DNA of 64,000 nt from Paragordius varius (lineage: Eukaryota > Nematomorpha): contig OZ176053.1 in assembly GCA_964247055.1 (NCBI GenBank), positions 2,790,001 to 2,854,000 on the forward strand, read 5' to 3'. The notes beneath the pieces are model-generated. The model saw only the letters and a list, made by a program, of their open reading frames with translations, ran no database searches and was not told where the DNA came from. This document shows, in pieces, positions 35,901 through 47,600 of this stretch. The translations under genes and the position numbers were made by a program. Every line of letters begins with the position of its first letter. The first letter of the stretch is position 1.

Positions 35901-38408
35901 TCCATATCTTCTGGTGGTGACGCAGCAATAGCCTCTACAATTAATACCGAAATTGCTAAATCCTCATTTACTATTGCAACAACAACATCATCATCACTCC
36001 TCGACAATAAAAGTAGTATCCCTCAATCATTACAGGGTGATAAATTATCATCAGATAATGTTCTAATCTCGTCTACGTATTCCTTTTCCTCCGAATCATT
36101 GAATCGAATCATAGATGCAGCACCTAATACACCATTTATGGTTTCTGCTGTAAGTCCTCCGACTATTTCAATAACCTCATCCGCATCTCTTCCAGAAGCT
36201 TCGGCACCAGATGGGGAATTCAAGGAGGATACAAGAGAAACCAACAATCTTTCAACTACTACCACTGCAACAGATTCATTTGTATCATGTTCTGCTACAA
36301 GTACCAATGAAAGTTTTGCCTTACATACTCAAGCTCCTCCAACTATTGCGGAAAAATCTATTTTGTCTTCCTCTAACATTTCCACCAATGTCACAAATTC
36401 ACCCATATATTGGTGTCGAAGGATTTTACATGTGTTGCGAGAGTTACATCCAACCACCCTATATACACTGGAGGGATTGGTCGATCAACTTATATGGTTT
36501 AGGGAAACTTGGTTTGAGGAACTCCTACAATATTTGAAGCAATTACTTGTTAAAAGTTACATTGTATTGTTTCATATACTAAAGTTGTATGGTACTAATT
36601 ACTGTCGTATCAAAGGTGATGATACACACATTGTCACACAAGACAACATTGTTATGATTCCGTATGGTGAATGTACCGTTGATTCCGACTTGAATCCTAT
36701 CCTTTCTTACATAACTAGCATAATGACAAAACTATTGACGACCTTTGAATCTGGCATTGAAAATTTAGCCAGTCTCCCTAATAAAATGTCAAATTCTTCG
36801 ACGGAAACCTCAATAAAACGGGCGCAGGCAACACTCAAAGATCCGGAATACATGACACTAAAATCCAAATTTTCGCAAGATTTTGGATTTGTAACAAGTA
36901 AACCCGGGCTTGAATTAGCCAACGTTAATCTGCTAACTGTACGTCTTAAGGAATGGATATCATTACTTGAGCGTAAGATTAAACGTGACCTCCCCAACAC
37001 ATATTACATGGATGATAAATGTTCACTCCTTAATAATTGGCTTCTTAACGATGTGGAAATCGAGTTACCAGGCCAAATCAAGTATTCCAAACCATCACAG
37101 TACAGTGTTAAAATATGTAAGTTTTTACCAACCATAACCGTAGATGATAAATCCTCATCTCAATCGTGCCGTAAAATAAGTGTACGTGGTAGTGATGGTC
37201 GTTTATACAGTTATTTAGTGCTAAATGATAATTTGTTTCTTTCCCCGTATCATTCGTATGCCATAAAGCCTTGGGAAAAACGCAATTCATCGCATTTGAG
37301 GACCGCCACAAGTCAATTGTTTCGACACGTGAATGGATTGTTTTCCAAAATTCCAGAGTGTGCCAAACGACAAATGGCTTTCAAACTTTCACGCATGGTA
37401 ACTATATCACCCCATATGACATTGGTGGAAACGGATGATACCCTGATATCTATCATGGATATTTACGATAATTATTATCAGGGCTTGATTGAAAAAATGG
37501 GTAGTGTTTCAGATCCTACTTGCACCGCTAACAAAAATCAAAAAATGAATGTTTGTGTTGAGAATGCGCTTTCTCAATATTATAACCGTTTTTTTGATAA
37601 AATGGAAAGCTTGCATGAAAGGGAATCGCTTCAAGCACTTCTCAATGAGTCATACCATGAAGTTTACAAGGATCATTTCGCGTCTTCCGACAAATTATTA
37701 CTGACATGGGCTCAAAAAACTTACATAAATTCTGGTGATTTTTGGCAATTCCGTAAATCTTTTGCCATAGATTACGCTTCTCTTTCTGGATTTTCTTCTG
37801 TATTTGCTCTTTTCCCTATTGGTCTGGAGCAAAATATATTGTGCTTGAATAAGTTAGCTTGTGTGGGTGTACCCTTTTCATCCCAAATTGATATTGCCCA
37901 ATTATTGGGTAAAGCTATGAATGAAAATGCTCAACCGGACACATTTAATCTGATTCGATTAACGCCAAACTTAAGTCAATTTTTAAGCGGTACCATCCGT
38001 GGCCCATATTTCCAAGCAATGAAAGCCATGGTGCGAGCTCTTTTTGACCGAAAACACAAACTTGATGTATTTCTCCGAGCTTTTTTCAACGATTTACCCT
38101 ACTTGAACTTGAATGTGGCAGCCATTAAAGATGAAACCGAATCCAATGTACAAGATATGGCCATGGATCCAGAAATTAATGGTGTTGCACAATCCTTGGA
38201 TGATTTGGTACAAAGACAGTCTGACATAAATCTCATAACGTTTACGGAAACTATGAATCTTATCCTTAAAGCCATTACCCATTCACTTAGACACATGTCA
38301 CCCTATCATGATGATATTAGAGCTGATGCCTTATATAAAATTGTGGAAGAATCTAGACACATCACAAACATTACCCAAATAAATCCACTCTTCTATCCAT
38401 GGATCTAA
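20915..38408 (+). CDS. TRRAP: TRRAP/Tra1, PIKK-family pseudokinase scaffold of histone acetyltransferase complexes
   Basis: Five exons: 20915-22011, 22652-22859, 23578-30261, 30937-34069, 34522-38408. All have GT-AG junctions with compatible phases, giving about 5,002 residues against about 3,860 in human TRRAP. Conserved text runs throughout: KQILDIIYRVPCNENMK, PLAYSSLADMIHHLRQHL (exon 1/2 join), ELCLTVPVRLSSLLPHLPLL, SQGLRTLELCVDNLQPEFL, VPPKKHLLRHQ-like IPPKKHLLRHQSVNSQ, FYTELISLCEAEENLL (written FFTEL here), KYHGHLLLAHIIEKF and ERLLYVTCSQNWE-like DRLLYIVASQNWEPMGN. The N-terminal and middle parts are HEAT solenoid; FAT begins near residue 3350. The kinase-like region near 4590 has KISVRGSDGRLYSYLVLND but no catalytic DRHxxN or DFG, as expected for TRRAP. 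FATC ends NPLFYPWI. In animals it recruits SAGA and NuA4/TIP60 complexes to activators in the nucleus. The extra length is N/S/T-rich inserts. Confidence 0.96.
25240..25420 (+). repeat. Asparagine/glycine/histidine-rich low-complexity insert in TRRAP
   Basis: Encodes runs such as INSNNNNGSGMGG, GSHHHLATG and NGFNNNNNN inside the HEAT solenoid, between LVQSLWQLL and IPHTSFRLLGKFGSSNR, which are adjacent in other TRRAPs. Comparable inserts lie near 24763-24880, 27645-27700, 28630-28870, 29640-29740, 29960-30060, 31425-31540, 34790-34890 and 35885-36390. Confidence 0.85.
30737..30912. mobile_element. Tc1/mariner-type MITE in TRRAP intron 3
   Basis: The ends CAGTATGAGTAAGTATACAT and its mirror TATACTTACTCATACT are flanked by TA. 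About 176 bp long, it is almost a perfect foldback (the 'attgctagaaagttattaat' arm is mirrored at the right). It finishes 24 bp before the first base of TRRAP exon 4, so its right arm occupies the zone where the branch point would be expected. Confidence 0.85.
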
Positions 38409-38497
38409 TAATTTATCATGCATTAGTTACATATATTTATTTTTATTGTAGTATATTTAAATTTATTATACCTTACAATTTGTATTTAGATTATTCT

Positions 38498-38541
<44 letters not shown>

Positions 38542-38636
38542 TAAATAAAGTATCAATAAATATGTAAACGATAAATTAATTTATTGACTAATTATAATCA
38601 ACATTAAAATCCCAATATTGTTGGTTGTTGGCTAAT
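38409..38636. terminator. Convergent TRRAP / SRP72 3' ends with poly(A) signals
   Basis: TRRAP stop (38406-38408) and SRP72 stop (38637-38639, minus) face each other 228 bp apart. A plus-strand AATAAA lies at 38544-38549, and a minus-strand AATAAA is formed by 38580-38585. Cleavage 10-30 nt beyond each would make the two transcripts abut or overlap by a few tens of bases. A (TA)n tract fills 38503-38537. Confidence 0.65.
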
Positions 38637-41600
38637 TCACCATTTTCCGCCTTTCTTTTTTTTCTTTTTAATGGGTACATTCTTAGAAACGTTTCCAACC
38701 AGAGGTGCTTTGTTACTTTCAAGACCTTGTTTACCATCATTTTGGTTTAAAGCGCTAAAATATGATTAACATATATATAATTAATATTTACATCATTTAA
38801 TTTTAAAATCATATCTATGCACAAATTTTTAAATACTTTTCTTCTTCTTGACTTGGAACTGCACCCTGTGTACCTTTGTCTAAAAAGCAGAAAAAATAGA
38901 TTAAAAAAAGACATTAAACTAAAAGAAAAATATTTATTTGAAGAAAATCATATTTTATTTATTTTTTAATGATCGACCACTCTTAGTATTATAAATCAAG
39001 ATTGCTACATAGTAAAAAAGTATTGTTTTTATATAAAATATTTGTATTTAACGTTTTCTTTTTATTAATTTATACCAGAAATGATGGTAATAATATATAA
39101 AACAGGTTGATATTTCCCTGATTCAAGTTCTACAATATATTTTCATAAAACGATAACGTAAAAAATAGTTTAGGCTTCAAAGATTTTTTTGCAAAAATAT
39201 ATTTTAATTCCAGTGTTTTGGCCATAAAATAGTTTAATTACACTGCTCAACAAGGTTTTGCACCACCCCATTATTTTGCATTTTCTGATACCTATTGGCA
39301 TGGAAAGGCCAAAACAAAAAAGAAATTTGAGGCCACCAATAAGATTTTTCCAAAATTTAATTTTTAAATTTGTATTTAATTCAAAAATAACAATCATTCC
39401 TCGTGTACATATGTTTAAATATTCAAACAAGCAAGTCGATACAAGTAATATTCCATGCATGGATAACAAATTCTAGGCATTAAATAAGATACTAAACAAG
39501 CTAAGAGCCAAAGTATTAAAAATCTAAAAGGGGCTTATGTATAGTGTGATAGATCCGGGCGGCTGCACAAGCTCTGCATATCCCCCAAGCGATCCTATAA
39601 TTATGCCAGATATGGCAAAGATAACAATAAGTAATCGTAAAGTCCGATAAGAGAGACTTGCAAGCAAAACCGTGGCAAATTGACATGTCAAACCAATTTA
39701 CAGAATAAAGTTAGATAAATTCTACAATTAAATTGAATATAAATTAGGTAAATACAAATGGTCCAACCCCATAATAGTAAATTCTACTAAAAGTGGCTAC
39801 ACAACATCCATCTGAAATTCAAAATACAAAACAACCATTAATTTTAAAAAAATAAGGTATATCCACTAGGTATAAATAAAGGATTTTTTATAAGAACCAA
39901 CTCAAGAGAAAAAGTTTAATAAGTACTCGAAAGAACGAAATCTAACAAAAAAAATATAGCCTATCTGAAAGCCGAAGGTTTAAACCATAGAATGCCTTAT
40001 TTAGTATTTTTTTAAAAATTTTTTATATGTAAAAATTCACTTGAAAAAAAAAGACTAAATTTTGACGTTTAAGTCCGTACTATTTTTTTCTCTCTGATAT
40101 TTAAATGACATATTTATATTCAAAAGATAGAGTTTAAAATGCTTTATTAAATGATATTAAGTTTATAATATAATAACATTTCATTATAAAGTTATATTTA
40201 ATTTTCTCTCGATTTTCTCTTGTTTTTGAAAAATTGAAAAACCTATAAAATAAAATTCTGATTGGCGGGATCAAAATTTTTTTAAAATTCGGTTTTAAAA
40301 CACTGAAATTAGTCATAATTTAAAAAGTTTGAGTGGTGGTGCTTATAAATGTCCAAATTTGTCGACTAGTGTTATATTTTTTTTAGTTGCATGTAATAAT
40401 TGTGTATTTTTAAGAAAATATTTAAATTATACGGACTAACAAAATATAATCTATATATTTACAAAAATGGAAAATGCTGGCTTTGTGATTTTCCGGTAAA
40501 CCGGTAGACGCATTCAAATCCAAATGTCGAAAAAATATAATTATTAATGAATGCCCCGACAATAGCTTCGCCCTTTTTTGAATTAGGCCCCCAGTTAGGG
40601 CCCACCCCGTGTAAAAAACGGGTTTTTTTGAAAACAGAAGTCCACAAAAATCGTGTCTTTGAGACAATTTTCCGGAGAACGTGTTGGACCATTCAATTTC
40701 AAATATGATTTTTGTTTAGTTATTTTGGATTGCGCCGAACATAGTCGTCACGCTTTTTTAATTTAAGCCCTCTTTTTACCCGCTCTCCCCGTAAAAGCCA
40801 TTTTTTCAAAAAAAGTCCACAAGTAAACAATATTTTAGTATGAATGCCCCGTTTTGAAATTCCTATGAGATCATAGCTATTAAATAATGTTTCGAAATAA
40901 TCCACATATGTGGATCATTTTATTGTCCCTTTTTTGAAAAAGCTCCCCCCTCCCCCAGAAGTCCGAAGACTTCCTTGGGCTGCATAGCAGCTAAAGATTT
41001 ACGCTAGTAACAAATATTTTTTTCCAAATACAACCATATTTTGTTCCTTAATTTTTCCTATATAAACTTAATTAAAATTGTAAAATAATGGATTGTGTTA
41101 CCAATGTACATCTCTATTCTTTACTTTCCACTTTCAAACAATGAGTTTTATTTAATATATCAAGTTTTAAAAGTATGATTATCTTTTAGAAAAAAATATT
41201 TGTCTTTATATTTTTACGTTTGTCCTTATAAATTCAATTTTTACTGTAATTAATTTCGATTTGTGAATTAATAGATACAAAAAAATAAAAAACTAAAATA
41301 ATATTTGATAATTTTTAAATTAAATGCATACTGATATCATCCTTGCCTTTGTTTCCCTTCTTTTTCCCTTTGCCTCTTTTTATTGCGGTGTTGATGTTGG
41401 CTAATTATGATTTTGTCAAAAAATTAAATTTATACTTAAAATGTTAATGTACAGTAAAAATCTAACATATAATGATAAAATTTAAAAATTAAAAGGACAA
41501 TATTATTAAAGAACAGCGGACAGCCATACCTTTTTTTCTATATAACCGCAATCCTTACAATTGTAAACTGTAAACCATAGTTTATTAATAAAATAAGTTA

Positions 41601-44600
41601 GAATGCGTATGAAATAAAAGAAGAATTTTAATTTTCGACTTTTACTGAAAAGTCTTTATCAAAAAAAACTCAATTTTGCTGTAAAACCATAGGTTGCCTT
41701 AACAAAAACAGGGTTTAATAAGTATGATGATGGCTGCTGTTTTTTTTGTTAAAAAATAATTTGTCCTATAGAGAATATTTAGTTTTTGTCATTTTTTACT
41801 GCATATTCACAAAGTCAAACAACAATAAACTAACTATTATTGCTGGTGCGTAAATGTCGGGGTAACCAGCGCTCAGGATCAATTCCTCTCTCCATGGATG
41901 AACCTGCTGCTTCATAAGTATAAGGTTGATTGGTTTCGAACATTTCGCCTTTTGCCATTTTTTTAGCAGTTATATGGGCTAAGCGTCGCCTTTTATTCCG
42001 TGCATTTCTTTGGACCCTATAATGCTGACTGTGATGCGTACCTTTAGTGTTGGCTGCTTTAACAACATTAACCAAAACATCGGTTTGACCGGTCGAAACG
42101 GTTTCTTGAGCCGGCGGTTTTCTAGTAAGGGGAAAATAAATTTTTTGATTACATCTATATATGTTTATAAAAGGATGTTTTTGAATAGATTTATGAATTA
42201 AAAGAATAATTTTCCTTTTTTAATACCGACCGATGCAAAATATAAACCATTATATGAATATTTGATAAAGGGCAAAATGACAAATTTCTTGAAATTTTGT
42301 AATGTCATTAACAGCCAAAACCTCATTAAATCATTCTTAAATTTTATATATAGCAAAAAATATTACCTTTCAGTTTTCTTTTTAGGAACATAAGACCTAA
42401 ACACTTTTTCCTTATAACTATCTATGATATGACTCGCTTCAGTTTCCCCAATTTCTACAACATTCTTTGATGACTTTTGTTCAGCGCCCTTTTCAGTAAG
42501 GAAGGAAAGGTATCTAATATAATGGGAAGTACTCATTTAGCAGAAAAAATCTAATATTTTTAACATACTTTGTACTGTAAAATTTAAAAAATATAATAGG
42601 TTATTAGAAAAACTAAGGTACCTAAATATGTAATATAAAATTTTTTATTATTTTTAATTTATGTCTTTATAATTTTAGATTTTATTTAAAAATTATGGTG
42701 GGACTATATTTAAAATACTTTTCACTCCGTTCATCATTTGACATTTTACAAAGTTTATAGAGGATAAGCGAAAAATCTCTCCTTGTATTCTGATCCATTT
42801 CACTAAAGAGAAATGATATAAACTAATTGGTATTTATCTTTAATATTTCTAAATACAGTTGTCATGAACTGATAATGAGTTTTTAATATAGAGGTTAACC
42901 AATTACAGTATGAGTAAGTATATATTGCTAGAAGTTATTAATTATTGCCAAAAAGCATATGCAGCAAAGAGAATTATGATTGGCTAATACTAGTAAAGAG
43001 TGAAAATAACAACTATAAGCCAATAATAATGACTTGTGTTATATATGTTATTTAACAATAATTAATAACTTTCTAGCAGAGTATACTTATTCATACTGTA
43101 CTTCATTATCATATATTGTTTGATCTACAATAAGTATTAAATATAAACGTTTTAAAGTTAAAAGTAACTTCCCAGTAATTTATGTGATTTAAGCTTTCAT
43201 AATAACTCAAAAACAATATAAAACATTTTACAAATTATTTTCAGAATAATATTAAAATATATTGAATATTATTGTGGATAAAACAGAAAATCCATGTAAA
43301 TTTGATCTCTTAAATTTCAATATTTCCCCGCATACGGTGTCATAAAAAAATTTACAGTAAAAAAATAAAAATGTGTAAACACAGTAAATCCCAAAATATA
43401 TGGCTAAAAATTAAAATAACCTTGTAAGAATTTCAATGCTATCTATGATATTTTTCATAAACAAATGAAAGGGTTGATCTGCGGAATTTGTATTTTTGTC
43501 ACCTAATTTTCGGACAATTGAATATGCATCCATAATCGTTGACCAGAGTTTAATCATGTAATATTTGTACAAAGCATTATTCTAGATGAAATATAAATTT
43601 TATATAGATTTTTATTTTTTTTCAATCAAAATTTGCAAATATGTGGAAAATAAATACTAAATCTTTATAAAATAAAACAAAAAGGTTAAATTAATAGTTT
43701 TCATATAATTATTCTATCTTTTATCTTCCTTTTATTTTAAAATTTGATTATACCCTATTCTGGAAGGCTGATAGAAAAGCTTTAAGATATATGTTGGCAA
43801 TCTCAATCGATTGTATTATTGCATCTCCGTTAATCTTTTTAGATTTTTTGACTAATAAATTTTCATTGATAGGTTGTGGAGTTTTACGAGGGCTGTCTTC
43901 TTTCATGAAATTTTTTGATTCTTTGCATAACCAAACCATATTTTCCACCTTTGTGCGATTTAATTTCAAAAATTATGATTTTATATTTAATTGTCAAAAA
44001 ATTACGTTTCGATATAATATTAATTTGGATTTGGTACTTTTAAAATAATTTATTGAGAAAGAGATTTATTGATAAAATCTACTTAAATATATCTTTGAGA
44101 TACATTATTTAAACATGAAAACTAAATACCATCTTTGGATTGGTATAGTAATTAGGTTGTGACTGCAAGTAATCCTTTGATTCATTAAAACGTTCTAAAA
44201 TAATTAATTTAAAAAAATATTTTAAAATAATTAATATAAAAAATATTATTTGGCATTCATTAAAAAAGTGGTCAATTGTATTCTTGTGTTAAAACATATT
44301 TATACTTGTTCATTTTAAAAAATATTTAGAATTTGTTATTAATCTTGGTCTATATTTCATAACAGTCATGACATATTTTAGCTAAAAAAGCATTTATGTC
44401 ATATTGCTTAAGATAAGCCACAAAGTAAGGAAGTGATTTGACAAGATATTATTAAAATAAAGTCACTAAACATGTCTTTCTTTTAACATTCCATTTAAAA
44501 CAGTAGATAAAAATTAATTTAGGCTCAATGAAAGATTATTTATTAAAGTAGAGGTCAAATTCCAAAAAATAGGTAAATATAATGTAATAATAATCTAACT

Positions 44601-47600
44601 CAATTTCACAAGAAGTTTTAGTTTTAGAGCAAACAGTTCGGGATTTAAAATATCTTTTTGTGTTCCTTCCATAATCTAAATTGTGTTATAAAAAATGAAA
44701 TAAAAAAATAATTCATTTCAATATATGGTGTGTAAGATATTTTTTTTAAGATATATAATTAACATTAAAAATTGATATTAACGGACAAAACATAAAATTA
44801 TAAAGATAAACATTATAAACGACAACCATACTTTTTAAATTTTCATTTTTTAAATATATTATTAAAAAAGCAAAATGCGAAGTAGATATATATATATATA
44901 TATATAACTTAAACAATCAATTTGATATTTTACCACCGTAATTATATAGCTTATAGAGGAAAAAATAAGGTATGAAATAGTATGGTTGTCTTTTGAAAAA
45001 AATATTTGTTTTTATATTTTTCCGTTTTGTCCGTATAATATCACTTTATAAGCATTTAAAATTGTGAAGGCAAAACAAACCATAGGAAAAATAATTTTTA
45101 GGGAAATACAGCCATTTTTATATTTATAAGTCTAATTTTGATATAAAAGATTGTTTTGGTGTTACAAAATAGGGCATAGAGATGTAAATTAATAACACAT
45201 CCTCATAATTTATTCACAACTATAAAAATTTGGTTTGTAAATAAAAAATGGTTACTTTTTTTAAAAATAATCGTTTTTGATTTTCTTGTCTATTAAAATC
45301 GAATTTTTAGTTTTAAAACTTATTTAAATACTGTTGTACTACTTTAATGATATCCAAAGCTTCCGTATATTTTTTAGATTGACATAATAGAGCAATGGTT
45401 AAAAGATTAATATCTAGTTCCTCTTGAACATTCAGTGGATTAAATTTGGTTTTATAGTTTTCGATGCCGTGCTTTGCAGAATCAATCTATAAATATTTAG
45501 AGATATTTCTTAATAATTGAATAAAGTATAAAAAACTATGATATATATTTTTTCATTACATAAATATTTATATACCATTTACAATTTAAATTCCCGCTTG
45601 AACAATTCAAATTCACCCTAATAATAAATTATGTGTATTTAGGCTAATATAACTAATCATTCATATAAAATATATTTTTACGGCATATTTTATTATTTTT
45701 TCAGCATTATATAAAAATTTTAAACAGAATTTTATTTAAAAATATTAATAAAAGTAATATTTAATATTAAAAATACACATAATTTATTTAAAGTGTGAAT
45801 TTGAACTCTAAATGGTATATTATATTTTTCATATTCGTTCGTATGAATATATACATTCTCTTCAACAAAATTAAATTCAAATTTACATCAAAAATAAACT
45901 TTTTAAAATATTAATACTTTTTTAAGAAAAAAGTTATTTGAAAATCTTTCAAAGTATTCATACCTGATTCAATTTAATGTTACATATAATGAGATTGGAA
46001 TAAAGATCTTTGTATTGATTAAGGGATAATTGCTTTTTAGCGTCATCTGACTTGACAAAATCCTCCAATCGTTTAATCCAATTTTTGAGCTCATTTTTAT
46101 TGTCACCCAAATTACCCTAAAAAGACAATGTAATAAGATAAATAATTAATAATTACAAAATAATTTTTTAATTTGAGTACAATAAAGAAAAATTTATAAT
46201 AATCATTTTGTTATAAAAATGTTTTTTATATTAAAGATTCAAAAAGTGTTCCCCCTAAAAATGGGTATAAATGAAAAGTCACTGTTTTTTTCATAACAAA
46301 ACAATTTTTAACCTAATAAGCTATAATTTATAAGAATATTACTTTATTGATCCATGCATTAAAGTGTAAAAGTATCTTATTCGCTGGTTCTATATGCTCA
46401 TTTCTATGTTAAAAAAAGGAAACAATAATTAACAAGAAAAAATGTCACGAGTGAAATAAATTATAATTTGTTCAAATATATAAAATTGTTTGACCCTTCA
46501 TAATTATTATTATTATTATTATTAAGATTCATTATTATATAAAAGTGTTTGAAAAAATGTTAATAAATAATGTAAAACACACTATTTTAATAAACATAAT
46601 TTATTTGAATATAAAGACTAATCTAAAAATAATATAACATGTTTAATTTAAAGCCTATAAAAAAAATTTTATGAAAAAAATTATTACTTTAAAAGCTGCT
46701 GATAAATTTCCATTGATTTTTCATTATCAACCTGTTTATCACTAATCTGCAATGCATAAGCCATCTGACCCCTGGAAAAAGAGTTATATTAATATATGCC
46801 ACAAAATCTTATGGTTACAATTAGAACACAACTATAACCCTAAAAATAAATCAATAACTTTTAAATTAGGTATAAAAACAGAGCTATAAAATTTCACTAA
46901 CACTTCATTAAAAACTGAATTTTCAAATTTTGATAAAAAACTACCTTAGTGCAAATCGTTCTTCAGCCCATGACTCATCATTACCAATTAATTCTAATGT
47001 GAAAGCAATATTTAAGTTATAAATCAATTTTTTTGAATAAAATAATTATAAAATCCATTACTTTCAGCAGTTTGTAAATGTTTAAGAGCACTGGTGACAT
47101 TTTTAGTGTTAATTTGCAAAAGTAGTGTTGCCAAATTAAATAGGGCATCATATGAATCAAAAGTTAATTTTTTAGTTTCAAACATCTAAATTCGTTAAAG
47201 GATTCTAAAATACCTGTAAATTATCTGGATTCTTTGTGTCGTAAAATAGACTTGCCATTAAATTACAGCATCTTTCATCTTTATAAAAATCCTAGCATAG
47301 CATGGATAATAAAATTAATAAACTTACAGAATGACTCATTATATCGAAATATAATTTGGTACAATGCCCATAATCTTCTAATTTATATAACTAATATTGT
47401 CATCTAAAAATACTAATTGTCCTTTCATATCTTGATGTTCGATATTAACATCCTTTAGAGCTTTTAACATTTCTAAGGCTTCCTTAACTTTATCCATTTT
47501 AAATTGACAATAAGCCTTTTCTAAACGATATGATCTAAAAATAAAATATATTACTAACTTGAAATTATTTTGATTAAGAGCAGTAAGCGCATCATTGTAA

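Noticed and set aside
36211-36537. Open frame overlapping TRRAP exon 5 in another frame
   Set aside because: It lies within a well-conserved TRRAP exon and has no recognisable product; it is a shadow frame.
44338-44432. Open minus-strand stretch with TPR-like text as an SRP72 exon
   Set aside because: No acceptor/donor pair gives phases compatible with the flanking exons, so it is reported only as an unresolved point.
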